From Candidatus Thioglobus autotrophicus (GTDB taxonomy: Bacteria > Pseudomonadota > Gammaproteobacteria > PS1 > Pseudothioglobaceae): a DNA stretch of 44,367 nt. Positions within the stretch are counted from its first letter, which is position 1. Each line of letters opens with the position of its first letter. This document shows positions 9,753-20,111 of the stretch, piece by piece. The stretch covers positions 1 to 44,367 of the forward strand of contig JAKUUR010000013.1 of assembly GCA_022448455.1 (NCBI GenBank). The letters are read 5' to 3'. Both the position numbers and the translations under genes were made by a program. The notes beneath the pieces are model-generated. The model was not told the DNA's origin. It did no database searches and saw only the letters and a program-made list of their open reading frames with translations.

Positions 9753-12700
9753 ATGGATGCTTTTTTAGACTTTTTAGTACGGCAAAAAAAGTTCGCGGTT
9801 GTTTTTTCCCTTGGTTTCATTGCTGTAGGTATTTTATCTTTTCAACAGATGCAACGAGACCAATTTCCTTCGGTTGATTTCGAAATTCTAGCTGTAACGA
9901 CGGCCTACCCTGGAGCTTCACCTGAAGACGTAGAACAGGGTGTTACCAAAGTTATTGAAAGGGAGCTGTTAAACGTTGGCGGTATAAAAAACATTACTTC
10001 AACTTCTCGAGAAGGCCTTTCCAGTATTATTGTGACTCTTGAGTCAAATGTGAAAGATGTTGTGACAGTCAAGAATGATATTCGTAATGCAGTCAATCGA
10101 GTTGGAAATTTGCCTGAAGAGGTTGTCGATCTTCCAAGCGTTCTTGACTTTAATATCATGGAAATTCCAATTATAAATATCAACATTGATGGTTCCGGTT
10201 TTGATTATGCAGAGGCTAGACAGATCACCGATGATATGGAGAAAGCCCTTTCAATGGTCAAGGGCGTTTCTAGAATTAATAAGAATGGTTATTTAGAGAG
10301 TGAAATACAAATCAAAGTCGACCCTGACAAACTCAGTAAATATAACATTTCAATCAACGAAGTTATAGCTGTTATTTCAAGTCGAAATGCGCGCTTTACT
10401 TTGGGTGACAATAATCAACCAGACCTTAAGAAAAATATCGTTATATTGTCAGAATATGAAAATATAGAAGATATTAAAAATGTTGTAATCATATCGAGCT
10501 TTGATGGCCCTGTTATTAGGCTTAGAGATATTTCTCAAGTTTTCCGAGGAGAAGAAGAAGAAACTTCAATTACCAGAGTTAATGGCACCAAAGGCTTTAT
10601 TTTAGAGATTCTAAAACAAGAACAATCAGACATCATAAGGACGGTTGCAAGGGTTAGGGAAAGGGTATTAGAGTTACAGGAAAATTACCCTGATGATTTG
10701 CGAATTTTTTACACCCAAGACCGCTCAATATCTGTTGAAAACCGATTAGACATTATTGTCAAGAATGGCTATATTGGCTTAACCTTAGTTCTAGTCGTTC
10801 TAGGGATTTTTCTGTCTCTCAAGACGGCCTTCTGGGTAGCTGTCAGTTTACCGGTAACGTTGTTGGGGACGGTTGCTGGATTGGGATTGACAGGTGATAC
10901 CATTAACCTGATTTCACTTTCTGGCTTTATTTTAGTTTTAGGAATCGTTGTTGATGATAGTATTATCATTGCTGAAAGCATACACCACTATAAAAGTCGT
11001 GAAGGTAATCTATACGACAACGTAGTCAAGGGCTTTAAAAGGGTAATTCTGCCCGTTATTACTACCATATTAACCACCATACTAGTCATGTCATCAATGT
11101 TTTTGATGACCGGTATTATGGGAAAGTTTATTTACGTTTTACCGGTTGTGGTTATTTTTGCACTCACCATATCCTTTTTAGAGATTACCTTTGCCTTGCC
11201 AGCCCACCTTGCCAACAAAAAAACTGATAAGCAAAGAACCTGGTTTATCCCAGTAGAAAACTGGTTCAATAAGGTGATAGCAAGATTATTGCGCTGGCGC
11301 TATCTTATTGTTCCATTATTTATTGCTCTTTTTGCCTACTCTATATATTTTGCAATAACCGAGATGCCATTAACTTTATTTCCTTCAAGAGGGGCTGACC
11401 AGATGTATGCGAGAGTTGAAGCTCCTAATGGTAGTTCTGCTGCTTATACCGAGAAACTGGTCATCGAGGTTGAAAAGATCATTATGGAGGAAACAGGTGA
11501 AAACCTTGAATCAGTGACAAGCAATATTGGCAGTTACTTTACGAACGAAGCATACATATCAATAGCACTAACACCGACCAGTGAAAGAGAGATTGGCGCA
11601 GAAGAGATTATGGAAAAAATCAAAGAAAGGTCAGCTGTCATCCAGGGTGCTGAAGAAATTAATTTTTCGGTACAAAGACCAGGACCGCCAGCAGGCGAAG
11701 ATATTGAAATAAATTTGGTGAGTGATAATGATGAACAAAGAATAGCAGCAGCAAACTTTTTGGAAGAAATTTTATCCACTATGGACGGAGTCGACAATAT
11801 TGATCGTGATGATGAGATCGGTAAGCCACGCATTGAAACCGTACTAAATTTTGACGAAATGGCGCGTTTAGGGGTTGAATATCAGCAAGTCTATCGGCAC
11901 TTAAGAACGGCATTTTCGGGTTCCTATGTAACCGATGTCCGTATTGGTGGTAAAGACGAAGACGTAAGGGTTTATATTGGCAACAATGACTATTCTGAAA
12001 ACTTCATAATGAATACCAAGGTAAAGAATCGTCAAGGCAACTTGATACCGATGAGTCAATTCTCAACTATTAGAGAAATTCAAGGCGAACCTGACTTTAA
12101 TCACTATGACGGTGAGCGGTCTGTATCAATATCAGCAAGCGTAGATGACAAGGTAACAACTTCACAAGCTGCAATGGCCTCAGTTCTAAAGGAACTAAAT
12201 GCTGGTGTGAATTTTCCACAAGTAGCAGTAATTAGTGAAGGTGGTGCCCAAGATGTTCTTGAGTCAATGGAGAGCTTCCAAAATGCCTTTATCGTATCCG
12301 TTTTAGGGGTATATCTTATTTTAGCTATGTTGTTTAATTCTTATTCTCAACCATTGCTGGTTTTGGCTGCTGTGCCGTTTGCTTTAATTGGCGTTATTTG
12401 GGCATTTTATTTCCACAAAGAACCCCTAAGCTTCTTTGCTTTAATGGGCTCCTTAGCCTTGATTGGTGTTGTTGTAAATGACTCGTTGGTGATGGTCAGT
12501 CATCTGAACTACATAAAACATAAAAGAGTCCAGATAGAAGACAAAATAACTTGGATTGCAAAGGGAGCTAGGGATCGTCTTAGGGCTGTGGTACTGACTA
12601 CCTTAACTACACTGGCTGGAGTGTTACCACTTGCCTATGGACTTGGAGGTACCGATTACTTTTTGCAACCCATGGTTTTGGCTCTAGGTTATGGTTTGAT

Positions 12701-12815
12701 TTTCGGTACTGTGATGACTTTAATCTTGCTTCCTTGTATGTATTTAATGAATTACGATTTTATCAACTGGTTAGGAGTTATCAAAACAAAATTTTCTAGG
12801 AAGAAAGCTTATTAG
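9753..12815 (+). CDS. RND-family efflux permease (AcrB-like), without adjacent adaptor
   Basis: From ATG 9753 the protein has 1,020 residues, beginning MDAFLDFLVRQKKFAV. A longer frame from 9711 is unlikely because the TATAAT box overlaps that ATG. The two-fold RND layout is clear: TM1, a large periplasmic loop, TM2-7, a second loop, then TM8-12. The proton-relay aspartates appear in TM4 as LGIVVDDSIIIAE, and the C-terminal half has the matching GVVVNDSLVM. SLKTAFWVAVSLPVTLLG is also typical. It is probably a tripartite pump subunit exporting hydrophobic or amphiphilic compounds. Its adaptor and TolC-like gene are not in the window: upstream is the opposite-strand rlmE and downstream the convergent ruvA. 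The substrate is unknown. Confidence 0.92.
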   Translation: MDAFLDFLVRQKKFAVVFSLGFIAVGILSFQQMQRDQFPSVDFEILAVTTAYPGASPEDVEQGVTKVIERELLNVGGIKNITSTSREGLSSIIVTLESNVKDVVTVKNDIRNAVNRVGNLPEEVVDLPSVLDFNIMEIPIININIDGSGFDYAEARQITDDMEKALSMVKGVSRINKNGYLESEIQIKVDPDKLSKYNISINEVIAVISSRNARFTLGDNNQPDLKKNIVILSEYENIEDIKNVVIISSFDGPVIRLRDISQVFRGEEEETSITRVNGTKGFILEILKQEQSDIIRTVARVRERVLELQENYPDDLRIFYTQDRSISVENRLDIIVKNGYIGLTLVLVVLGIFLSLKTAFWVAVSLPVTLLGTVAGLGLTGDTINLISLSGFILVLGIVVDDSIIIAESIHHYKSREGNLYDNVVKGFKRVILPVITTILTTILVMSSMFLMTGIMGKFIYVLPVVVIFALTISFLEITFALPAHLANKKTDKQRTWFIPVENWFNKVIARLLRWRYLIVPLFIALFAYSIYFAITEMPLTLFPSRGADQMYARVEAPNGSSAAYTEKLVIEVEKIIMEETGENLESVTSNIGSYFTNEAYISIALTPTSEREIGAEEIMEKIKERSAVIQGAEEINFSVQRPGPPAGEDIEINLVSDNDEQRIAAANFLEEILSTMDGVDNIDRDDEIGKPRIETVLNFDEMARLGVEYQQVYRHLRTAFSGSYVTDVRIGGKDEDVRVYIGNNDYSENFIMNTKVKNRQGNLIPMSQFSTIREIQGEPDFNHYDGERSVSISASVDDKVTTSQAAMASVLKELNAGVNFPQVAVISEGGAQDVLESMESFQNAFIVSVLGVYLILAMLFNSYSQPLLVLAAVPFALIGVIWAFYFHKEPLSFFALMGSLALIGVVVNDSLVMVSHLNYIKHKRVQIEDKITWIAKGARDRLRAVVLTTLTTLAGVLPLAYGLGGTDYFLQPMVLALGYGLIFGTVMTLILLPCMYLMNYDFINWLGVIKTKFSRKKAY

Positions 12816-12817
12816 TG

Positions 12818-13411
12818 CTATTTGTTTTGTAGTGCTAAGCGAATCAGTTGTTCGGTAGAAAGAGTCTGGTCGTCTATTGATGAAACCATTTTATTAGCCT
12901 CTTTCGTCTTAAATCCGAGAGATTGCAGTGCCGCTAAGGCTTGCTTTGCATTTGGATTGTAACTCGTTTTATGCCCCATTGTTGAAGTTGAAGCGTCAAC
13001 CAATTCCACCTTATCAAGCCTATCTTGAAGTTCAACTATCAGTTTCAGTGCTGTCTTTTTTCCAATCCCAGGTGTTTTTGCCAAAAGATCTGCATCTTCC
13101 CTAATAATACAGTCAACAAGGGAGGATACCGAAAGATGCGACAGTATGGCGAGTGCCACCTTGGGGCCAACACCGTTCACTCTTATTAACTCCCTAAACA
13201 TGCTCTTTTCATCCTTTGAGATAAAGCCAAACAATGTGTGTGAGTCCTCTTTAATGCTTAAATGAGTGTAAAGTAAAGTGTCTTCGGATGAATTATCTAG
13301 TTGGTAGAAGGTGGACATAGGGCAAAGCAGTTCGTAACCAATACCACCAACCTCTAAAAGAATTTCTGGAGGATTCTTGCTAATAATTTGACCTTTTAGT
13401 TGACCAATCAT
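12818..13411 (-). CDS. ruvA: Holliday junction branch-migration protein RuvA
   Basis: The product has 197 residues (E. coli 203). Domain I is the OB-fold beginning MIGQLKGQI. Domain II has two helix-hairpin-helix motifs, [16 protein letters not shown] and [14 protein letters not shown]. The C-terminal ~50 residues form domain III, which contacts RuvB. RuvA tetramers grip the four-way junction and load the RuvB motor. Its ATG overlaps the leuD stop by 4 bp (ATGA), so it is translationally coupled to leucine biosynthesis genes rather than to ruvB or ruvC. It converges on the RND gene with a 2-bp gap. Confidence 0.96.
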   Translation of the reverse strand: MIGQLKGQIISKNPPEILLEVGGIGYELLCPMSTFYQLDNSSEDTLLYTHLSIKEDSHTLFGFISKDEKSMFRELIRVNGVGPKVALAILSHLSVSSLVDCIIREDADLLAKTPGIGKKTALKLIVELQDRLDKVELVDASTSTMGHKTSYNPNAKQALAALQSLGFKTKEANKMVSSIDDQTLSTEQLIRLALQNK

Positions 13412-14022
13412 AACCAGGGATATTTTTTAAAATGCTCTACCTCAAATGAACGGATCTGATCCTCATACTGCAAAGTTAAACCAATATCATCTAGGCCATT
13501 AATAAGTCTGCGTTTTCGCTCAGCATCAACTTCAAAATTATAGATGTTGTCTTCTGTTTTAACACTTTGCTCTTCTAAATTAATAACAATTTCACCTTGA
13601 TATGCAAATAAAGCATCTACAATTTCGCTACTTAAAACAATTGGTAGAATGCCATTCTTAAAGCAATTATTATAGAAAATATCTGCAAAACTGGGCGCAA
13701 TAATAGCGCGAAATCCGAAATCTTCCAACGCCCAGGGAGCATGCTCTCTAGACGACCCACAACCAAAGTTCCTTCTCGTTAAGAGAATTTGAGCACCCTC
13801 ATATTGTGGATCATTTAAAACAAAGTCAGGGTTGATTGGGCGTTTAGAGTTATCCATGCCGACTTCACCATGATCTAGGTAACGCCACTCATCAAACAAG
13901 TTGGGCCCAAAACCGCTACGCTTTATTGACTTTAAAAATTGTTTTGGAATAATCGCATCTGTGTCAATGTTGGCTCGGTCAAGTGGCATAGTGATGGAAG
14001 TCAGAGAGGTAAATCTTCTCAT
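13408..14022 (-). CDS. leuD: 3-isopropylmalate dehydratase small subunit
   Basis: The protein has 204 residues with the LeuD landmarks [17 protein letters not shown], the [13 protein letters not shown] substrate loop and [11 protein letters not shown]. It pairs with LeuC to isomerise 2-isopropylmalate to 3-isopropylmalate in leucine synthesis. It follows leuC after 2 bp and overlaps ruvA by 4 bp. leuA and leuB are not in the window, so the leu genes are split in this genome. Confidence 0.96.
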   Translation of the reverse strand: MRRFTSLTSITMPLDRANIDTDAIIPKQFLKSIKRSGFGPNLFDEWRYLDHGEVGMDNSKRPINPDFVLNDPQYEGAQILLTRRNFGCGSSREHAPWALEDFGFRAIIAPSFADIFYNNCFKNGILPIVLSSEIVDALFAYQGEIVINLEEQSVKTEDNIYNFEVDAERKRRLINGLDDIGLTLQYEDQIRSFEVEHFKKYPWL

Positions 14023-14024
14023 AA

Positions 14025-15422
14025 CTAAACCTCTGAAAGGTGTCCTGCGATAGCACTTGCCGCGGCAATTGCCGGGCTAACTAAATGGGTAAAAGATCCC
14101 TGGCCTTGTCTACCTTCAAAGTTTCTATTTGAGGTGCTTGCACATCTTTCACCTACCTCAAGCCTATCAGCATTCATTGCTAGACACATTGAACAGCCCG
14201 GTTCACGCCACTCAAAACCAGCATCGGTAAAAATTTGATCAAGTCCCTCAGCTTCAGCCTGTTGCTTTACAAGGCCAGACCCGGGAACAACCAGTGCAAG
14301 TTTTATAGTGTTTGCAATTTTCTTGCCTTTGGCAACCGCAGCAGCTACACGCAAATCTTCAATTCGTGAGTTTGTACAAGAGCCAATAAAAACTTTATCA
14401 ATAGCAATAGAGCTGATCGAAGTATTAGGCTTCAAATGAATATAATTTAGAGCAATTCGAATACTTTCAGCTTTGACAGGATCATCTTCCTTTTCTGGAT
14501 CAGGTGTTTCACCATTAATGTCGACTACCATTTCTGGTGATGTCCCCCAAGTTACTTGTGGCTTAATAAGAGTAGCATCTATTAATATTTTTTCATCAAA
14601 ATAAGCACCCTCGTCACTGTGTAGAGTTTTCCAATAAGTAACAGCTAAATCCCAATTTTTACCTGTAGGTGTAAATGGCCTTCCTCTAACATATTCAATG
14701 GTCTTGTCATCAACAGCAACCATGCCAACCTTTGCGCCAGCTTCGATTGACATATTGCACAATGTCATTCTACCTTCGATACTCATATTCTCAATTGCTG
14801 TGCCACAAAATTCAATAGCATAACCGGTAGCACCAGCTGTGCCAATTTCACCAATCATATAAAGTGCAATATCTTTAGCGCTGATATGTTTTCCTAAATC
14901 TCCATTCACTTCAATTTTCAGATTTTTAGCTTTGCTTTGCCAAAGACAACCTGTGGTAAGTACATGCTCAACCTCTGAAGTGCCGATACCAAAGGCAAGT
15001 GCACCTAATGCCCCATGAGTTGTGGTATGCGAATCACCACACACAATACTCATACCAGGCAGGGTTACGCCCTGTTCTGGACCGATAACATGGACGATTC
15101 CTTGACGGACATCATTCATTTGAATTTGATTGATTTCGAAGGTTTCACAATTTTTGTCTAAGGTCTCAACTTGCAATCTGGAAACTGGATCGCTAATACT
15201 GCTAACACCATTTGATCTTTCAGTTGTTGGGACATTGTGATCGGGCACTGCTAAGTTGGCTTTATTACGCCAAGGCTTTCTTCCTGACATTGTTAGGCCT
15301 TCAAACGCCTGCGGAGAGGTCACTTCGTGGATAAGTTGGCGGTCAATATAAATAAGAGTGGCGCCATCTTGTTCTCGAACCACGTGTGCACCCATTAGTT
15401 TGTCATAGAGTGTTTGAGCCAT
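14025..15422 (-). CDS. leuC: 3-isopropylmalate dehydratase large subunit
   Basis: The 465-residue aconitase-family protein has the three [4Fe-4S] cysteines C349 (SCTNSR), C410 and C413 (GCSMCLAMN), matching E. coli LeuC C347, C407 and C410. [20 protein letters not shown] is the usual active-site stretch. It forms the catalytic core of the LeuCD heterodimer. It is the first gene of leuC-leuD-ruvA and diverges from the amidotransferase gene across 136 bp. I see no clear leader peptide with Leu codons and no convincing attenuator in that gap. Confidence 0.97.
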   Translation of the reverse strand: MAQTLYDKLMGAHVVREQDGATLIYIDRQLIHEVTSPQAFEGLTMSGRKPWRNKANLAVPDHNVPTTERSNGVSSISDPVSRLQVETLDKNCETFEINQIQMNDVRQGIVHVIGPEQGVTLPGMSIVCGDSHTTTHGALGALAFGIGTSEVEHVLTTGCLWQSKAKNLKIEVNGDLGKHISAKDIALYMIGEIGTAGATGYAIEFCGTAIENMSIEGRMTLCNMSIEAGAKVGMVAVDDKTIEYVRGRPFTPTGKNWDLAVTYWKTLHSDEGAYFDEKILIDATLIKPQVTWGTSPEMVVDINGETPDPEKEDDPVKAESIRIALNYIHLKPNTSISSIAIDKVFIGSCTNSRIEDLRVAAAVAKGKKIANTIKLALVVPGSGLVKQQAEAEGLDQIFTDAGFEWREPGCSMCLAMNADRLEVGERCASTSNRNFEGRQGQGSFTHLVSPAIAAASAIAGHLSEV

Positions 15423-15558
15423 TATTTATAAGCAATACTTGATAAAATGACTATTTTACAGTGCTACTTTAACCCACAATATAGAAATATGGAACAAGTA
15501 TTTATGTTACTAGATAATAGATTTATGCTTTTTTTGAAAACTTAAGGTCCAATATTGT

Positions 15559-17331
15559 ATGTGCGGTATTTGTGGCCAGTTTCGTTTCGACGGAGGAAAC
15601 GTTTCTTCAAAGTCTCTCACTAGTATGATGTCTAAAATTGCTAGAAGAGGTCCAGACTCTAACGGTAAATGGCTTGAGGGTAAGGTTGGTTTCGGCCATC
15701 AACGCTTAAGTATTATTGATTTATCAAGCCATGGCAACCAACCAATGGTGGATGAACTTCTCAAACTAACACTGGTTTTTAATGGAACCATTTATAACTA
15801 TAAATCACTTCGTAGCCAGTTAATCGGCAAAGGTTATTCCTTTTTTTCACATTCTGACACTGAAGTCATTATTAAGGCTTACCATTACTGGGGTGAAGAT
15901 TGTGTCAAGTATTTGGATGGTATGTTTGCCTTCTGTGTGTGGGACAAATCTAATGAAAAGCTGTTTATTGCCCGTGATCGAATAGGCATCAAGCCTCTCT
16001 ACTATAATTTATCCAATAAAGCATTTACTTTTGCTTCCAATTCACAGGCTTTATTAACTCAAGAGCTTGACAAAAGTATTAGCCCTCTCGCCCTGCAGCA
16101 GCAGCTATCACTTCACGGAGTTGTACCAGCTCCAAATACAATTATAAGTGGTATTCGAAAAGTGAAACCGGCAACAGTTATCACAATAAATAAAAAAGGA
16201 TTATTGAAAGAAAAAACCTATTGGCAACCCAGTGCTAGTAGATCTGAAAGAAATCTTTCAGACGAAGACTATGTTGAGAAAGCTCACGAATTATTGACTG
16301 CAGCTGTTACAAAAAGAATGGCTGCGACTGATGTTCCTATTGGAGTTTTGTTGTCTGGTGGCCTAGATTCTTCTCTGCTTGTGGCACTACTTAAAGAAGC
16401 TGGCCATGAAGATATTCGTACCTTTTCTATTGGATTTGAAGATATTGACAATGAAGCTGGGAGTGAGTTTGAGTATTCAGATCAAATCGTTTCAAAGTTT
16501 AAAACCCAGCATCAAAAATATGTTGTTAGCAATGCAGAGGTATTGCCTAGGTTGTCAGAAGCAGTAATGAATATGGCCGAGCCAATGGTAGGTCAAGATG
16601 CCGTCGCTTTTTATTTGCTTTCTGAACAGGTGTCAAAGCATATCAAGGTAGTTTTGTCTGGTCAAGGTGCAGATGAAGCTTTTGCTGGTTATTTTTGGTA
16701 TCCAAGAATGGCAGCTGAGAGGGGTGATGAGGTCGAAAGATTTTCCAAACACTATGTTGACAGGTCTCACGAAGAGTATTTGCAAGCAGTAATGCCAACT
16801 TACCAATGTGAAAACCATACTTACAAATGGCTAAACAAAGAGTTTGCAAAAACGGGTGCTGATTCATTTATTGATAAAGTTTTTCGTACTGATATCACTA
16901 AGTTAATTGTCGATGATCCAGTCAAACGAGTAGATAACATGACAATGGCTTGGGGACTTGAAGCACGTGTACCTTTTTTGGATACTGAGCTGGTTGAGTG
17001 GGCGTTAAAGATGCCAGCAAACTTAAAGATGAAAGAAGAAGGCAAGTATCCACTCAAGAAAATCGCAAGAAAACTTCTTCCCAGTTCAGTAATTGATCGA
17101 AAAAAAGGTTATTTTCCGATGCCAGCTCTGAAGTATGTTCAGGGGGAATTTTTAGAATTTATGTCTGATATACTTACATCAAGTGCTTGCCTTAATCGAG
17201 GAGTATTTGATCAAAATTATGTCAACAAAGTTATTAATTCACCTAGAGACTACATGACTGCTTTAAATGGCTCTAGACTTTGGCATTTGGCATTATTTGA
17301 GTTTTGGATGCAAATTAATGTAGATAGGTAA
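15559..17331 (+). CDS. asparagine-synthetase-family amidotransferase, NAGGN-type
   Basis: The protein has 590 residues. The N-terminal Ntn glutaminase domain starts MCGICG, so Cys2 is the nucleophile, with [15 protein letters not shown] and NGTIYNY. The synthetase domain has the PP-loop SGGLDSS at 266-272. Several stretches, [47 protein letters not shown] and [12 protein letters not shown], resemble what I remember of the N-acetylglutaminylglutamine (NAGGN) amidotransferase branch (osmolyte synthesis) more than of housekeeping AsnB. The partner GNAT-type synthase gene, often adjacent in NAGGN loci, is absent; rnhA follows after 5 bp. It may simply be the cell's asparagine synthetase. The family is certain, the substrate is not. 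Confidence 0.88.
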   Translation: MCGICGQFRFDGGNVSSKSLTSMMSKIARRGPDSNGKWLEGKVGFGHQRLSIIDLSSHGNQPMVDELLKLTLVFNGTIYNYKSLRSQLIGKGYSFFSHSDTEVIIKAYHYWGEDCVKYLDGMFAFCVWDKSNEKLFIARDRIGIKPLYYNLSNKAFTFASNSQALLTQELDKSISPLALQQQLSLHGVVPAPNTIISGIRKVKPATVITINKKGLLKEKTYWQPSASRSERNLSDEDYVEKAHELLTAAVTKRMAATDVPIGVLLSGGLDSSLLVALLKEAGHEDIRTFSIGFEDIDNEAGSEFEYSDQIVSKFKTQHQKYVVSNAEVLPRLSEAVMNMAEPMVGQDAVAFYLLSEQVSKHIKVVLSGQGADEAFAGYFWYPRMAAERGDEVERFSKHYVDRSHEEYLQAVMPTYQCENHTYKWLNKEFAKTGADSFIDKVFRTDITKLIVDDPVKRVDNMTMAWGLEARVPFLDTELVEWALKMPANLKMKEEGKYPLKKIARKLLPSSVIDRKKGYFPMPALKYVQGEFLEFMSDILTSSACLNRGVFDQNYVNKVINSPRDYMTALNGSRLWHLALFEFWMQINVDR

Positions 17332-17336
17332 TACTT

Positions 17337-17774
17337 ATGGAAAAAATAGTTATCTATACCGATGGTGGCTGTCGTGGTAATCCAGGCATTGGTGGTTGGG
17401 GTGTTTGGTTGCGCTATAAAGACCATGACAAAAAATTGAAGGGCGCAGAGTTAAATACAACCAACAATAAGATGGAACTCACCGCATCTATAAGAGCATT
17501 GCAAGCTCTTAAATCAAACGACATTACGGTCGACTTGTATACTGACTCCAAGTATGTAATTCAAGGTATTAATGAATGGATTGATGCATGGAAGGCAAAA
17601 GATTGGAAGACTGCCAACAAAAAAACAGTTAAAAATATTGATCTTTGGAAACAGTTAGATACTCTTAATCAAAAATTTTCAGTGAATTGGTATTGGGTTA
17701 AAGGACATAGCGATGACCCTGGTAACGATATAGCTGACCGCTTAGCCAATGAGGCTATGGACGAAATTAGTTAA
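17337..17774 (+). CDS. rnhA: ribonuclease HI
   Basis: The 145-residue protein keeps the full RNase HI active site: D9 ([12 protein letters not shown]), E47 (NNKMELTA), D70 (LYTDSKY), H124 (WVKGHS) and D134. The numbering is nearly identical to E. coli (D10, E48, D70, H124, D134). The basic handle region ([17 protein letters not shown]) that grips the hybrid is present. It removes RNA from RNA-DNA hybrids. It is 5 bp behind the amidotransferase gene, and its 3' end overlaps the convergent DUF455 gene by 8 bp. Confidence 0.97.
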   Translation: MEKIVIYTDGGCRGNPGIGGWGVWLRYKDHDKKLKGAELNTTNNKMELTASIRALQALKSNDITVDLYTDSKYVIQGINEWIDAWKAKDWKTANKKTVKNIDLWKQLDTLNQKFSVNWYWVKGHSDDPGNDIADRLANEAMDEIS

Positions 17775-18570
17775 GTTTTGTTATTTCAGGGTGTTCAAGG
17801 TAATTTATTTCTGCCTGACTAAAGTCTGATAAAAGCCTCGCTTCAGTATTAAAGGGTCCTCGTAAATTTGAACCGATATGCTTTCTAATAAGTGAGTCAA
17901 ATTTTAATATAGAGTCAAGTTTTCGTTCACTACAAAGATAGTGATACCAATGGTTACCAATCTTGACGTGGCCAATCTCATCACGGTAAATAATATCCAA
18001 GATTTCAACCATTTTATGGAAGTTAGAATCCTTAAATTTAGCTCTAATACTTGGGGTAACATCTAATCCTCGTGCCTCTAAAACTCTTGGTACTAAAGCC
18101 ATCCTAGATAAGACATCGTAATCAGTGTCGACCGTCATTTGCCATAATCCGTTGTGTGCATCAAAGTCGCCATACTGGTAACCAAGTTCTTGAAGATAAT
18201 CACTGAGAAGTGAAAAGTGAGTGGCCTCCTCGTTAGCAACTTTTAGCCAATCAAGGTAATACTGAAGAGGCATTTCTTGAAACCGATAAACAGCATCAAG
18301 TGCTAAATTAATGGCATTGAATTCAATATGGCAGATCGCGTGGATATTTTTTATCATACCTAGATCTGAGCGATCACGTTTAGGCGAAGTTTGAAAATTA
18401 ACCAACTTAGGTTTCAAGGGTCGACCAGGTATCGTAATTTTTTTGACACTTAATTTAGATTTAAGGTTTTGAGATTTAATTTGATGCTTTTTCAGTTTTT
18501 GCGTTAGTGATATTTTTTCACTAACATCATTACACATCAGAGCATCGAAGGCGAGTTTAAAAAGTTGCAT
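17767..18570 (-). CDS. DUF455 ferritin-like protein
   Basis: The 267-residue protein has the DUF455 pattern: an [10 protein letters not shown] segment near residue 47, then a four-helix region with metal-ligand-like residues in [30 protein letters not shown] and [14 protein letters not shown]. The repeated E...ExxH spacing is that of ferritin-like di-iron folds. The function of DUF455 is not established; some relatives are annotated as tRNA-modifying MiaE-like enzymes, but I would not transfer that. It lies downstream of ratA on the same strand (36-bp gap) and overlaps the tail of rnhA. Confidence 0.82.
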   Translation of the reverse strand: MQLFKLAFDALMCNDVSEKISLTQKLKKHQIKSQNLKSKLSVKKITIPGRPLKPKLVNFQTSPKRDRSDLGMIKNIHAICHIEFNAINLALDAVYRFQEMPLQYYLDWLKVANEEATHFSLLSDYLQELGYQYGDFDAHNGLWQMTVDTDYDVLSRMALVPRVLEARGLDVTPSIRAKFKDSNFHKMVEILDIIYRDEIGHVKIGNHWYHYLCSERKLDSILKFDSLIRKHIGSNLRGPFNTEARLLSDFSQAEINYLEHPEITKLN

Positions 18571-18606
18571 AAGTTTCTGGAGTAAAGCTTATTGAAGCCA
18601 ATAATT

Positions 18607-19038
18607 TTAGCCATATATTTTTTTAGCTCTTGCCACAAAGGCATCTAGCTGTGAATTGGCAATTTTTGTAAAAATGGGAGAAAGACTCATATCAAGGAGT
18701 TTCGATTTAAATTTAAATTTTAAATCTAAGAAAACTTTTGCAGCATTTTCACCCAATGGTTCGAAACGCCACTCGCCCGAAAGTTGTTTAAAGGGGCCAT
18801 CCAATAACTGCATTTCTATTAATCGAAAAGGCTTCAATGTGTTAAGTGTGCTAAAGGTTTGTTTTAAGCCTCCCTTATTAATCTGAACTGAGGCAGTGAT
18901 TTGATGATCGGATTGATTTAAAATGGAAGCACCTTCGCACCAGTTTAAGAATTGAGGGTAGTCATTGATATTATTGACTAACTCATACATCTGTTGAGGT
19001 GAGAATGGCACAATTGCGCTTTTGGATATATGATGCAT
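18607..19038 (-). CDS. ratA: RatA/Coq10-type START-domain protein
   Basis: With ATG at 19038 the product has 143 residues and begins [20 protein letters not shown], which matches the RatA/Coq10 N-terminus (SxxVPYSxxQMYxLV). A longer frame from 19083 adds 15 residues that overlap smpB and have no homology, so I reject it. [18 protein letters not shown] is the other conserved stretch. The family has a polyketide-cyclase/START fold. Coq10 homologues bind ubiquinone, while E. coli RatA was described as blocking 70S assembly. Either role is possible. The gene is divergent from smpB, as in E. coli, but here the two start codons overlap. Confidence 0.9.
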   Translation of the reverse strand: MHHISKSAIVPFSPQQMYELVNNINDYPQFLNWCEGASILNQSDHQITASVQINKGGLKQTFSTLNTLKPFRLIEMQLLDGPFKQLSGEWRFEPLGENAAKVFLDLKFKFKSKLLDMSLSPIFTKIANSQLDAFVARAKKIYG

Positions 19039-19513
19039 GACAAAAAATAAGAAAGATAATTCAAATACCATTGCTTTAAACAAAAAGGCAAGGCATGACT
19101 ATTTTATCGAACAAAGCTTGGAGGCAGGTCTAAGTTTGCAGGGTTGGGAAGTTAAAAGCCTGAGAGAGAATAAAGTGCAAATAAAGGAAAGCTATGTCAT
19201 TCTAAAAAACAATGAGCTCTATCTTTTTGGTGCTCATATATCACCACTCAATTCAGTTTCAAGTCACGTTGATCCTGACTCGACAAGGACAAGAAAGTTG
19301 CTTTTACATCGACTTGAAATTGATCGATTAAGAGAAAAAATAACACAGAAAGGGTTTACCGTAGTTCCTTTAAAGCTTTACTGGGCCAGAGGAAAAGTGA
19401 AAATAGAAATTGGTCTTGCGAAAGGAAAAAAATCCCATGATAAGCGTCAGGCGATTAAAGACAGGGATTGGAAAAGAGACAAAGAGAGAGTCCAAAAAGA
19501 CATCAATCGGTAA
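19037..19513 (+). CDS. smpB: SsrA-binding protein SmpB
   Basis: The 158-residue protein has the SmpB pattern: [50 protein letters not shown] and [17 protein letters not shown]. The C-terminal basic tail ([16 protein letters not shown]) is the helix that reads the empty mRNA channel. With tmRNA it rescues stalled ribosomes. ATG 19037 aligns with the E. coli start (MTKxK). The codon overlaps the ratA start codon on the other strand, so its promoter must lie inside ratA. No tmRNA gene is seen in the window. Confidence 0.97.
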   Translation: MTKNKKDNSNTIALNKKARHDYFIEQSLEAGLSLQGWEVKSLRENKVQIKESYVILKNNELYLFGAHISPLNSVSSHVDPDSTRTRKLLLHRLEIDRLREKITQKGFTVVPLKLYWARGKVKIEIGLAKGKKSHDKRQAIKDRDWKRDKERVQKDINR

Positions 19514-19589
19514 AGTTAAAAAAAATTTTTTGTAATTATTTTCAATTAACTTTATTTTGATAGTACAATGATTTCTTAGATCTAGCGTT

Positions 19590-19622
19590 GGAGGCAGATT
19601 GGTTTTTATGGTTCTTTCCTCC
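19590..19622 (+). promoter_or_regulatory. possible leader structure upstream of HU
   Basis: In the 183-bp gap between smpB and the HU gene, GGAGG (19590-19594) can pair with CCTCC (19618-19622) around a 23-nt loop. GGAGG also looks like a ribosome-binding site for a 17-codon open frame at 19608-19661. A short pairing like this can arise by chance, so it is a weak candidate for leader control of HU. Confidence 0.2.
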
Positions 19623-19696
19623 TTAAATAGGTGCACACATTACCTCTTTCACTATTTCTAATTTTTTTTGTCAAACTTCTTTAGGAGAGAATTAAC

Positions 19697-19969
19697 ATGA
19701 ATAAATCAGAATTAATAGATGCAATTGCTGCAGGTGCTAATTTATCAAAGGCAGATGCTGCGAGAGCTTTGAATGCTACAACTAGCGCAATCACCTCAAC
19801 AATGGCAAATGGTGGTGGTGTTCAATTAACGGGCTTTGGTAGTTTCGTAGTGAGAAGCCGTGCAGCACGTACCGGTCGTAATCCACAAACAGGAGCAACT
19901 ATCCAGATTGCCGCTTCAAACGTGGCTGCATTTAAAGCCGGTAAAGCATTAAAAGAAGCAGTAAATTAA
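19697..19969 (+). CDS. hup: HU-family nucleoid DNA-binding protein
   Basis: The 90-residue protein starts [21 protein letters not shown] and has the HU core [21 protein letters not shown], where the Pro of RNPQTG intercalates at the DNA bend. Length and the absence of an extended tail fit HU rather than IHF. It compacts and bends chromosomal DNA. AGGAGA at 19683-19688 gives a strong ribosome-binding site 8 nt before the ATG. A rho-independent terminator follows at 19992, so it is probably monocistronic. Whether it is the alpha or beta type cannot be told. Confidence 0.95.
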   Translation: MNKSELIDAIAAGANLSKADAARALNATTSAITSTMANGGGVQLTGFGSFVVRSRAARTGRNPQTGATIQIAASNVAAFKAGKALKEAVN

Positions 19970-19991
19970 GTTATAAAGATAGACAACATTT

Positions 19992-20020
19992 AAGGCGCTT
20001 AAGGGCGCCTTTTTTGTTTT
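19992..20020 (+). terminator. rho-independent terminator of the HU gene
   Basis: AAGGCGC (19992-19998) pairs with GCGCCTT (20005-20011) around a 6-nt loop, followed by a T-rich tract with one G (20010-20020). It lies 23 bp after the HU stop codon. This is one of the clearest terminators in the window. Confidence 0.9.
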
Positions 20021-20111
20021 TGATAGTCAGACAATAGTTCTTTATAGTTGAACTTGAGGTTAATAAAACCTTGTACTGTTTTTTAGACTGTTACAAATAA
20101 TTTTATTAAAA

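Noticed and set aside
10769-11833. Antisense open frames within the RND gene
   Set aside because: They are shadows of the RND coding frame, with no ribosome-binding site or recognisable domain.
15423-15558. Leucine attenuator upstream of leuC
   Set aside because: No short frame rich in Leu codons and no terminator hairpin can be seen in the 136-bp gap.
18607-19038. Toxin-antitoxin module around ratA
   Set aside because: RatA has been called a toxin in E. coli, but no antitoxin-like partner is seen; a Coq10-like ubiquinone-binding role fits equally well.
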